From: Ilumatobacteraceae bacterium
GTDB taxonomy: Bacteria > Actinomycetota > Acidimicrobiia > Acidimicrobiales > Ilumatobacteraceae
Length of the DNA: 6,777 bases
Assembly: GCA_007122945.1 (NCBI GenBank)
Contig: SKSP01000343.1
Location: forward strand, 1 to 6,777
Direction: 5' to 3'
Every line of letters starts with the position of its first letter. The first letter of the stretch is position 1. Positions 1 to 6,173 of this stretch are shown piece after piece. The position numbers were made by a program, and so were the translations under genes. The notes under the pieces are model-generated. The model had not been told where the DNA came from, searched no databases, and saw only the letters and a list, made by a program, of their open reading frames with translations.

Positions 1-45
1 ATCTCGGGGCTCGGGACGGTCACCGCGGCGTTCGCCCCGGCGTGA
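1..45 (+). CDS. 3' end of probable 2-hydroxypenta-2,4-dienoate (2-oxopent-4-enoate) hydratase, partial
   Basis: Only the last 14 codons and a TGA stop (43-45) are present, reading ISGLGTVTAAFAPA. The GLGTV-x-x-x-F pattern resembles the C-terminal strand of the hydratase/decarboxylase branch of the fumarylacetoacetate hydrolase superfamily; the next gene ends in a related HLGTVSFRVVP. The following genes are the rest of a meta-cleavage lower pathway that needs a hydratase (DmpE/XylJ type), so that is the natural candidate. The hydratase adds water to 2-hydroxypenta-2,4-dienoate to give 4-hydroxy-2-oxovalerate and forms a complex with the decarboxylase in Pseudomonas pathways. The reading frame and stop are seen; the identity is inference from 14 residues and context. 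Confidence 0.5.
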   Translation: MSGLGTVTAAFAPA

Positions 46-54
46 GCAGACGAC

Positions 55-59
55 AGGAG
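55..59 (+). promoter_or_regulatory. Ribosome binding site that decides the decarboxylase start
   Basis: AGGAG lies six bases before the ATG at 66. It would sit directly against the in-frame ATG at 60, and an in-frame GTG at 42 (overlapping the upstream stop as GTGA) has no Shine-Dalgarno sequence before it. The ATG at 66 is therefore the best-supported start. Confidence 0.7.
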
Positions 60-65
60 ATGACG

Positions 66-875
66 ATGAGTACCAGCACCGACACCAGCACCGACAGCAC
101 GAGTTCGGGCATCGATCTCGACGAGCTCGCGACCCGGGCCGACGATGCCGCCGCGCACGGTGTGGCGATCCCGCAGTTCACCGCGGACCACGACCTCGAC
201 GTGGCTGGCGCGTACGCGGTGCAGGCGGCGTCGATCGGACGGCGACTCGCACGCGGCGAGCAACTCGTGGGGGTGAAGATGGGTCTGACGTCACGGGCGA
301 AGATGACCCAGGTCGGCGTCGACGAGGTCATCTGGGGCCGTCTCACCGACGCCATGCACGTGGCCGACGGTTCGACGGTGTCGCTCGACGGCTACGTGCA
401 CCCGCGCGTCGAACCCGAGATCGCCTTCCTGCTGGCGTCACCACTGTCGGGGCCGGTGAGCGCTGCGCAGGCGATGGCCGCGGTGGCGGCCGTGGCGCCC
501 GCGGCCGAGATCATCGACTCGCGGTTCGAGAACTTCAGGTTCTCGCTCCCCGACGTGATCGCCGACAACTCGTCGTCGTCGGGCTTCGTCGTCGGCGGAT
601 GGTCCGATCCGGCCACACCGATCTCGAACCTCGGGATGGTGCTCGAACGCGACGGCCGTGCGGTCGAGATCGGGTCGAGCGCCGCCATCCTCGGCGACCC
701 GGTCCGCTCCCTCGTCGAGGCCAGCCGCATGGTGGCCCACGCGAACATGCAACTCGAACCCGGGTGGATCGTCCTCGCCGGCGGCGCCACCGCGGCCGTC
801 CCGCTCGAGGCCGGCTCGGCGTACCGGGTCCTCGTCGAGCACCTCGGGACGGTCTCGTTCCGCGTCGTCCCGTAG
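66..875 (+). CDS. dmpH: 4-oxalocrotonate decarboxylase (2-oxo-3-hexenedioate decarboxylase)
   Basis: This 269-residue protein of the fumarylacetoacetate hydrolase superfamily would decarboxylate 2-oxo-3-hexenedioate to 2-hydroxypenta-2,4-dienoate and CO2, using a divalent metal, in the cytoplasm. The decarboxylase (XylI/DmpH) is favoured over the related hydratase because KMGLTSRAKMTQVGVDE (71-87) and IDSRFENFRF (150-159) followed by VIADNSSSSGF closely follow XylI. Likely metal ligands are E116 and E118 (VEPEIAF) and E148. Length is close to the usual 260-265, the excess being a Ser/Thr/Asp-rich leader (residues 2-15) partly coded by a 12-bp tandem repeat. The start is ATG 66; an ATG at 60 and GTG at 42 are in frame but less well supported. 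It begins 20 bases after the probable hydratase stop, which suits the known decarboxylase-hydratase complex. Confidence 0.9.
   Translation: MSTSTDTSTDSTSSGIDLDELATRADDAAAHGVAIPQFTADHDLDVAGAYAVQAASIGRRLARGEQLVGVKMGLTSRAKMTQVGVDEVIWGRLTDAMHVADGSTVSLDGYVHPRVEPEIAFLLASPLSGPVSAAQAMAAVAAVAPAAEIIDSRFENFRFSLPDVIADNSSSSGFVVGGWSDPATPISNLGMVLERDGRAVEIGSSAAILGDPVRSLVEASRMVAHANMQLEPGWIVLAGGATAAVPLEAGSAYRVLVEHLGTVSFRVVP
72..95 (+). repeat. 12-bp perfect tandem duplication inside the decarboxylase leader
   Basis: ACCAGCACCGAC occurs twice back to back (72-83 and 84-95), coding Thr-Ser-Thr-Asp twice. It lies just after the start codon, ahead of the conserved domain, so copy number could vary without breaking the frame. 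Seen directly; any consequence is inference. Confidence 0.85.
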
Positions 876-896
876 CCAGCCGCCCCCCCAACGAAC

Positions 897-902
897 GAAG
901 GG
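897..902 (+). promoter_or_regulatory. Ribosome binding site of the acetaldehyde dehydrogenase
   Basis: GAAGGG ends eight bases before ATG 911. It supports that start over the long in-frame extension that runs upstream through the decarboxylase gene in another frame. Confidence 0.65.
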
Positions 903-910
903 TCCACATC

Positions 911-1810
911 ATGGCCACCGCCGCCATCGTCGGTTCCGGCAACATCGGCACCGACCTCATGTACAAGCTGCTGCGCTCGCCCGACGTCGAACCGCGCTGG
1001 ATGATCGGGGTCGACCCCGAGTCCGAGGGTCTCCGCCGGGCGAGCGAGCTCGGCCTCGAGACGTCCGCCGAAGGTGTCGACTGGCTACTCGCCCGACCCG
1101 AACTGCCCGACATCGTCTTCGAGGCGACCTCGGCGTACGTCCACGTCCGCAACGCGCCGAAGTACCGCGCGGCCGGCATCCGAGCGGTCGATCTCACACC
1201 CGCCGCGCGGGGACCGTTCGTGGTGCCACCCGCGAACCTGCTCGAACACATCGACGAGATGAACGTCAACATGGTGACCTGCGGCGGACAGGCCACCATC
1301 CCGATGGTGTACGCCGTGTCGCGGGTGGTGGGTGGCGTCGACTACGCCGAGATCGTCGCCACCGTCTCGTCGGCCTCCGCCGGACCGGGCACACGCCAGA
1401 ACATCGACGAGTTCACCCGGACCACCGCGAAGGCGGTCGAGGTGATCGGCGGTGCCACTCGCGGCAAGGCGATCATCATCTTGAACCCCGCCGAACCGCC
1501 GCTCATGATGCGCGACACCATCTACTGTTCGATCCCCCTCGACGCCGACCTCGACGCCATCGAACGATCCGTCAACGAGGTCGCCGCCGAGGTCGCCACC
1601 TACGTCCCCGGGTACCACCTCGTGGCCGACCCGCAGTTCGACGTGCCCTTCGGCGACACCGGACGCGGCCGTGTGGCCGTCTTCGTCGAGGTCGAGGGCG
1701 CCGGCGACTTCCTGCCGCCCTACGCTGGGAACCTCGACATCATGACCGCTGCCGCCACCAAGGTCGGCAACGAGATCGCCAAGCGACTCGCCGTGAAGGA
1801 GACCGTGTGA
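911..1810 (+). CDS. dmpF: Acetaldehyde dehydrogenase (acylating)
   Basis: This 299-residue enzyme would oxidise acetaldehyde to acetyl-CoA with NAD+ and coenzyme A, the last step of the meta-cleavage pathway. It is very close to the DmpF/BphJ/MhpF family. The Rossmann glycine motif is VGSGNIGTD (7-15). The catalytic cysteine is C124 in NMVTCGGQATIPMV. SSASAGPGTRQNIDEFT (153-169) and YAGNLDIMTAAA (271-282) are family signatures of the dehydrogenase domain. Length is slightly below the usual 305-315, with no missing motif. Start ATG 911 is chosen for its ribosome binding site and because the nucleotide-binding strand begins at residue 3. Its stop overlaps the aldolase start by one base (TGATG). 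In the family this enzyme and the aldolase form a heterotetramer that channels acetaldehyde. In actinobacteria the same family (HsaG) also serves steroid degradation with propionaldehyde; the neighbouring decarboxylase and tautomerase favour the catechol route. Confidence 0.95.
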   Translation: MATAAIVGSGNIGTDLMYKLLRSPDVEPRWMIGVDPESEGLRRASELGLETSAEGVDWLLARPELPDIVFEATSAYVHVRNAPKYRAAGIRAVDLTPAARGPFVVPPANLLEHIDEMNVNMVTCGGQATIPMVYAVSRVVGGVDYAEIVATVSSASAGPGTRQNIDEFTRTTAKAVEVIGGATRGKAIIILNPAEPPLMMRDTIYCSIPLDADLDAIERSVNEVAAEVATYVPGYHLVADPQFDVPFGDTGRGRVAVFVEVEGAGDFLPPYAGNLDIMTAAATKVGNEIAKRLAVKETV

Positions 1811-2862
1811 TGCCCGCCACACCCAGCACCCACTCCAGGACCTACTCCGACCAGCTCGACGTACGTGTCACCGACACGTCCCTGCGCGACGGGTCGCACG
1901 CCAAGCGACACCGGTTCACCGAGGACGACGTGCGTGCCGTCGTCCGCGCCCTCGACGACGCCGGCATGCCCGTCATCGAGGTCACCCACGGCGACGGCCT
2001 CGGCGGGTCGTCGTTCAACTACGGCTTCTCGCTCACCGACGAGCGCGTCCTCATGAAGGCGGCCGTCGACGAAGCCCGCAACGCCAAGATCGCCGCGCTG
2101 ATGCTGCCCGGCCTCGGCGTCAAGGACGACATCGCGGCCGCCCACGACCTCGGCGTCTCGGTCATCCGCATCGCCACGCACTGCACCGAGGCCGACATCT
2201 CCGAACAGCACTTCGCGATGTCACGCGAGCTCGGGCTCGAGACGGTGGGGTTCTTGATGATGGCCCACACGATCCCACCCGATGCCCTGGCGGCGCAGGC
2301 ACGGATCATGGCCGACGCCGGCTGCCAGTGCGTCTACGTGGTCGACTCGGCCGGGGCGATGATCCTCGACGACGTCACCGACCGGGTGGCCGCCGTGGTC
2401 AGCGAGCTCGGCGACGACGCCCAGACCGGGTTCCACGGCCACGAGAACCTGTCGCTCTCGCTCGCCAACACGATCCTCGCGATCCGTGCCGGCGCCGTCC
2501 AGGTCGACGGGTCCACCCGTCGGTTCGGCGCCGGCTCGGGCAACACGAGCTGCGAAGCCCTGGCGGCCGTCGCCGACCGTCTCGGCATCCGCACCGGGCT
2601 CGACGTGCTGAAGATGATCGACGTCGCCGAGGACGTCGTGCGACCGATCATGGACGGCGAGTGCGTCCTCGACCGGCTCGCCATCGTGATGGGATACGCC
2701 GGCGTGTACTCGAGCTTCCTCAAGCACGCCTACCGCGCCGCCGAACGCTACGACGTGTCCGGGGCCGACATCTTGATCGAGTGCGGCCGACAGGGCCTGG
2801 TGGGCGGTCAGGAAGATCAGATCATCCAGATCGCGTCACAACTCGCCACGACGGGAGCGTGA
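1810..2862 (+). CDS. dmpG: 4-hydroxy-2-oxovalerate aldolase
   Basis: This 350-residue class II pyruvate-specific aldolase (DRE-TIM metallolyase family) splits 4-hydroxy-2-oxovalerate into pyruvate and acetaldehyde. The hallmark TSLRDGSHAKRH (23-34) holds R26, metal ligand D27 and catalytic H30; the second metal site is H209 and H211 in GFHGHENLSLSLAN. These match DmpG R17, D18, H21, H200 and H202 with a constant offset of nine, and Y300 falls at the place of DmpG Y291. The C-terminal part (about 270-345) is the domain that contacts the dehydrogenase, and length matches the family. The ATG at 1810 shares one base with the dehydrogenase stop, so translation is probably coupled. The open frame continues far upstream, but that stretch is Arg/Pro-rich out-of-frame translation of the preceding genes. 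A steroid-pathway HsaF role cannot be excluded from this protein alone. Confidence 0.95.
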   Translation: MPATPSTHSRTYSDQLDVRVTDTSLRDGSHAKRHRFTEDDVRAVVRALDDAGMPVIEVTHGDGLGGSSFNYGFSLTDERVLMKAAVDEARNAKIAALMLPGLGVKDDIAAAHDLGVSVIRIATHCTEADISEQHFAMSRELGLETVGFLMMAHTIPPDALAAQARIMADAGCQCVYVVDSAGAMILDDVTDRVAAVVSELGDDAQTGFHGHENLSLSLANTILAIRAGAVQVDGSTRRFGAGSGNTSCEALAAVADRLGIRTGLDVLKMIDVAEDVVRPIMDGECVLDRLAIVMGYAGVYSSFLKHAYRAAERYDVSGADILIECGRQGLVGGQEDQIIQIASQLATTGA

Positions 2863-2868
2863 ACCGCC

Positions 2869-3081
2869 ATGCCCCTGGTACACGTGCAGATGGCGTCAGG
2901 TCGCGACGAACAACAGAAGGCGGCGCTGTTGACCGCCATCACCGATGCCGTCGAGGCACAACTCGGAGCGCCACGCGACTCGATACGCGTCTGGATCACC
3001 GAGTTCCCCGACACCGACTACATGGCCGGCGGCGAGCTCCTCGCCGACAAGCGCGCCCGCCTCGCTCGCGACGGCGAGTGA
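2869..3081 (+). CDS. dmpI: 4-oxalocrotonate tautomerase (2-hydroxymuconate tautomerase)
   Basis: This 70-residue protein belongs to the small 4-oxalocrotonate tautomerase family, which converts 2-hydroxymuconate to 2-oxo-3-hexenedioate, the substrate of the decarboxylase. After loss of Met, Pro-2 becomes the catalytic N-terminal proline. R12 (GRDEQQK) and R40 (SIRVWITEF) match the family's Arg11 and Arg39 in mature numbering. The usual active-site Phe50 is Tyr here (Y51, in DTDYMAGGELL). The mature chain is about 69 residues, longer than the classic 62, with a charged tail (ADKRARLARDGE). It starts six bases after the aldolase stop, and GGGAG at 2853-2857, inside the aldolase end, is a plausible ribosome binding site. 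It is the last gene of the operon. The family also contains members with other substrates; the operon context is the main reason for this assignment. Confidence 0.88.
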   Translation: MPLVHVQMASGRDEQQKAALLTAITDAVEAQLGAPRDSIRVWITEFPDTDYMAGGELLADKRARLARDGE

Positions 3082-3097
3082 TCACCGCGAGGCAGGG

Positions 3098-3808
3098 TCA
3101 GCCGGTGCGCCAGACCGGGGAACGGACCGGATCGAACGTGGTCGGCAGGTCCTCGCCGCGGATCGCCGAGAACGCCATCGGACCCCACCACTGGGCACCC
3201 GCGGTGCGCTCGGGCAGCTCGTCGGGGCCGAACCACCCGACGTCGGAGCACTCCAGCGGATGGCACGCGAGCTCGCCCCCGACGGCGGTGCAGTGGAACA
3301 AGAGCATGTACATGCCGAACCGCGAGAATCCCATCCGCTGACCGTCGATCACGGCGACGAGGCGCTCGGGTTCGCATTCGATCCCGGTCTCCTCCGCCAC
3401 CTCCTTGACGGCCACTTCGGCCGGGGAGTAGCCGACGTCGGCCCAGCCGGTCGGGTACAGCCAGATCCCCGAGTCGGCACGCTGCACGAGCAGCAGCTCG
3501 CCGCGGTCGTTGCCCACGATCGCACCGATCGCGACCTTCGGCGTGACGTACCCGGGCACACCCTCGCCGACGCTCTCGAGCCACTCCTGCACGAAGTGGT
3601 CGGTCTCCCGGCGGACCTCGGCATCCTCGACCGCCTCGTCCTCGAGCTGCGCGGCGGCGGCCTTGATGTCGGCGGCGACGTGGAGGACCTCCTCGAACCG
3701 TTCGCGCTCGTACAGGCTCTCGGTGAACCCGAGACCGGTCCGCGCGATTGCGGCCAACGCCTCGCTCCAGCGGGCGAGGTCACGGGCGTCCGGATCACCT
3801 GCGGCCAC
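3098..3808 (-). CDS. Nudix hydrolase with N-terminal Nudix_N domain
   Basis: This 236-residue cytoplasmic protein is predicted to hydrolyse a nucleoside diphosphate linked to another group. Residues about 7-60 (DARDLARWSEALAAIARTGL...ERERFEEVLHVAADI) match the helical Nudix_N region, and the Nudix fold spans about 88-215. The Nudix box is at 121-143: the metal-binding core KEVAEETGI is intact, but the first box glutamate is Tyr127 and the usual box Arg is Lys135. I recall the GWADVGYSP-EVAVKEV form as normal for Nudix_N proteins, some of which act on ADP-ribose or CDP-choline; the substrate here is not determined. The start is GTG 3808, just before the Nudix_N helix, with a weak AGG nine bases upstream and the glnD stop 10 bases before it, so it is probably expressed with glnD. 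It converges with the catabolic operon across 16 bases. Confidence 0.85.
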   Translation of the reverse strand: MAAGDPDARDLARWSEALAAIARTGLGFTESLYERERFEEVLHVAADIKAAAAQLEDEAVEDAEVRRETDHFVQEWLESVGEGVPGYVTPKVAIGAIVGNDRGELLLVQRADSGIWLYPTGWADVGYSPAEVAVKEVAEETGIECEPERLVAVIDGQRMGFSRFGMYMLLFHCTAVGGELACHPLECSDVGWFGPDELPERTAGAQWWGPMAFSAIRGEDLPTTFDPVRSPVWRTG

Positions 3809-3818
3809 GTGCCGAAAC

Positions 3819-6173
3819 CTACTGCACGGCGTGGAGCACGGCCCGACGGACCTCGTCCCGGTGGAACTCGTCGGTGACGAGGTCGCCGCCCGAGGTGCGC
3901 ACGTAGAACGTGTCGACGACCTCCATCCCGATGGTCTGCACGGTGGCGTGACGGATGTCGAGGCCGACCTCGGCGAGTGCCTTGGTGATCCGGTAGAGCA
4001 CGCCGATCTTCGATGGCGCCCGCACCTCGATCACGGTGGCGTTGCTCGACGCCCCGTCGTGGAAGTCGAGCCGCGGCGGACCCGGGCGGGCGGCCTGGGT
4101 GGCGCGCCGACGCCGGTAGGTGCGCATCCGGTCGGCGAGCCGGGCCTCGATCGCGAGGCCGCCCTCGACGGCCCGGTGGACATCGCGCACCACCGGCTCC
4201 CAGTCGATCCCGTCGCGGGGCACGACCACCCGGAACTGGGAAGCCGCCATCGGCTGACGGCCGGGTTGCATCTCGTCGGAGTGGGCCTGCGCGCTGACCA
4301 CGTCGAGGCCGTGCAGCGACAGCACGCCCGCCAACCGGCTGAACGTCCCCGGGCGGTCGGTGTTCACGACCGTGATGCGGTCGCCGTCGATGGCGACGTC
4401 GGTCTCACCCGCCGCCATGCGCGCCAACGTCGCGGCGTCGGGGAACAGCCGCCAGGTCACCTCGCGGACATCTCCGCCGCCGAGGACGTGCCGGACGCGC
4501 GCCACCAGATCGGCGACGAGCTCCTCCTTCCACGAGTTCCACGCCGACGGTCCGGTCGCCTTCGAGTCGGCCTCGGTGAGGGCGTGGAGCAGGTCGAGCA
4601 CCTCGACGGAGCCGACGGCGTCGGCGACGAGCGACAACGTGGCGTGGTCGGTGAGGTCACGACGCATCGCCACGTCGGGCAACAGCAGGTGGTGCTCGAC
4701 GAGGAGGTCGAGCACCTCGACATCCGCGGCCGACAACCCCAGACGCGGGCCGATCGCACGCACGAGCTCCTGGCCGGCGACGGTGTGGTCGCCCGGATAC
4801 CCCTTGCCGAGGTCGTGGAACAGCGCACCGAGCACGAGGAGATCCGGCCGCGCCACCCGGTCGATGAGCGCGGCAGCGTTGGCGGCGGCCTCCCACAGGT
4901 GCCGATCGACGGTGAAGCGGTGGTACGCGTTGCGCTGCGGGCGGGAACGGACCGGCTCCCACTCGGGCAACAGGCGGCTGATCAGACCGCGCTGGTCGAG
5001 GGTCTCGAGGACCCCGATCGCCGAGTGGCCCTCGAGCAGCAGCGCGACCAGTTCGTCGGTCGCGCCGACGGGCCACGAACCCGGCCACGGTTCGACCTCC
5101 TCGGCCAGCCGGTCGAGGGTCGCCCGGCCGATGCGCACCCGTTCGCGTGCCGCCGCGACCGCGGCGCGCAGCACGAGTGTCGGGTCGGAGACCGGATCGG
5201 CGGTGGCCTCGATCTCGACCTCGCCGTCGACCAGCTCGACCCCGGGCGCGAGCGGCCGCACCGACGGCGCGGACCGGTCGCGCCCCGTTCGGCCGGCGGC
5301 GCGTGCGGCACGCCCCACGCGACCCCACGCCTCGTCGCCGATCCACGAGATCCGTCGCGCGGCAGCGGCCAGCTCGGCCATCATCGCGTCGGCGTCGGTG
5401 TAACCGCCGTGTTCGGCGATCGCGTCCTGGTCCTCGAGCCGGAGGATCTCGCCGGCCCGGTCGGTGGCGAGGTGCAGCGCGACCCGGACCCGGACGAGGG
5501 TCTCGTAGCACTCGTCGAGCGCGGCCAGATCGTCGGCCGGGACGACGAGGCCGCCGTCCGCGGCCCACCACAGCGACTGGACGTCGCGGATCCCCCCGTA
5601 GCCGTCCTTGACGTCGGGCTCGAGGGTGTAGGCGACCTCGCCGGCCTCGGACTGGCGGACGCGCACGCGGTCGCGCAGCTCGTCCAACCAGCGGGACCGA
5701 CGACGGGTCCAGTTCCGTCTCCCCAGCTCGATCAGCTTCTCGGCCAGTTCGGGATCCCCGGCGAGCGGACGAGCGGTGAGCATCGACGTGGCGACGTCGA
5801 GATCGTCGCGAGCGAGCGACCGCTGCTCGTCGAGGGTCCGCACCGAGTGTCCCAGCTTGAAGCCGGCGTCCCACAGCGGGTACCAGATCGCGCTCGCGAG
5901 CGGCTCGACCCGGCGGGCGGTGGTCTCGTGGACGACCAGGAGATCCAGATCGCTCTGCGGCGCGAGCTCGCCGCGTCCGTAACCGCCGACCGCGAGGACG
6001 GCGACGCGCGGGTGGCGCCCGGGCTCGGCGCGCGCCGCGTCGTGGAGGCTGATCACGAGCTCGTCGGTGACCCGGGCCAGCTCGCGTGCGAACTCCCGAC
6101 CCCGCAGCGAGCGATCGGCGAGCACGGCGGCCCGGCGCGAGAGGGCGTCGGCGGCAGCGGCAGCGGCCGTCAC
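3819..6173 (-). CDS. glnD: GlnD, bifunctional PII-protein nucleotidyltransferase / nucleotidyl-removing enzyme
   Basis: This 784-residue protein modifies and demodifies the nitrogen signal protein PII (GlnB/GlnK) according to glutamine level. Domains in order: nucleotidyltransferase with GGYGRGELAPQSDLDLL (63-79; metal ligands D75 and D77), the conserved DVKDGYGGIRDVQSL (187-201), a helical linker, an HD hydrolase domain (H425, H453-D454 in LFHDLGKGYPGDHT, H494-H495), and two C-terminal ACT domains starting near 599 (ITVVNTDRPGTFSRLAGVL) and 713 (TVIEVRAPSKIGVLYRITKA). All four parts look intact, so both activities are expected. In proteobacteria PII is uridylylated; in Corynebacterium and Streptomyces the homologue adenylylates GlnK, and the sequence alone does not decide. 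The start is GTG 6173, overlapping the upstream stop as GTGA with a good GGGAGG site; the open frame extends upstream only as Arg-rich shadow translation. The usual actinobacterial partners amtB and glnK are not seen here. Confidence 0.95.
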   Translation of the reverse strand: MTAAAAAADALSRRAAVLADRSLRGREFARELARVTDELVISLHDAARAEPGRHPRVAVLAVGGYGRGELAPQSDLDLLVVHETTARRVEPLASAIWYPLWDAGFKLGHSVRTLDEQRSLARDDLDVATSMLTARPLAGDPELAEKLIELGRRNWTRRRSRWLDELRDRVRVRQSEAGEVAYTLEPDVKDGYGGIRDVQSLWWAADGGLVVPADDLAALDECYETLVRVRVALHLATDRAGEILRLEDQDAIAEHGGYTDADAMMAELAAAARRISWIGDEAWGRVGRAARAAGRTGRDRSAPSVRPLAPGVELVDGEVEIEATADPVSDPTLVLRAAVAAARERVRIGRATLDRLAEEVEPWPGSWPVGATDELVALLLEGHSAIGVLETLDQRGLISRLLPEWEPVRSRPQRNAYHRFTVDRHLWEAAANAAALIDRVARPDLLVLGALFHDLGKGYPGDHTVAGQELVRAIGPRLGLSAADVEVLDLLVEHHLLLPDVAMRRDLTDHATLSLVADAVGSVEVLDLLHALTEADSKATGPSAWNSWKEELVADLVARVRHVLGGGDVREVTWRLFPDAATLARMAAGETDVAIDGDRITVVNTDRPGTFSRLAGVLSLHGLDVVSAQAHSDEMQPGRQPMAASQFRVVVPRDGIDWEPVVRDVHRAVEGGLAIEARLADRMRTYRRRRATQAARPGPPRLDFHDGASSNATVIEVRAPSKIGVLYRITKALAEVGLDIRHATVQTIGMEVVDTFYVRTSGGDLVTDEFHRDEVRRAVLHAVQ

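Noticed and set aside
42..65. GTG 42 as the decarboxylase start (GTGA overlap with the upstream stop)
   Set aside because: The overlap is attractive but there is no ribosome binding site before it, while AGGAG is well placed for ATG 66. It remains a possible alternative.
658..1809. Long in-frame open stretch that would make the aldolase a 734-residue fusion
   Set aside because: It is Arg/Pro-rich out-of-frame translation of the decarboxylase and dehydrogenase genes. The aldolase has its own ATG at 1810 and normal family length from there.
1085..1822. 245-codon minus-strand open frame opposite the acetaldehyde dehydrogenase
   Set aside because: It is Gly/Asp/Val-rich shadow translation opposite a highly conserved enzyme.
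3060..3092. Possible terminator hairpin at the convergent junction (CTCGC 3061-3065 with GCGAG 3074-3078, or CCTCGC 3060-3065 with GCGAGG 3087-3092)
   Set aside because: The stems are only five or six bases with large loops and no T-tract follows; such pairs are expected by chance at this GC content.
2945..3877. 310-codon open frame on the plus strand through the tautomerase end and across the Nudix gene
   Set aside because: It overlaps two well-supported genes and its sequence shows no family motif; codon position bias belongs to the minus-strand Nudix gene.
4360..5403. 347-codon open frame on the plus strand opposite glnD
   Set aside because: It is antisense to an intact, conserved GlnD; its Ser/Arg/Thr-rich composition is typical of a GC-rich shadow frame, with no domain recognisable.
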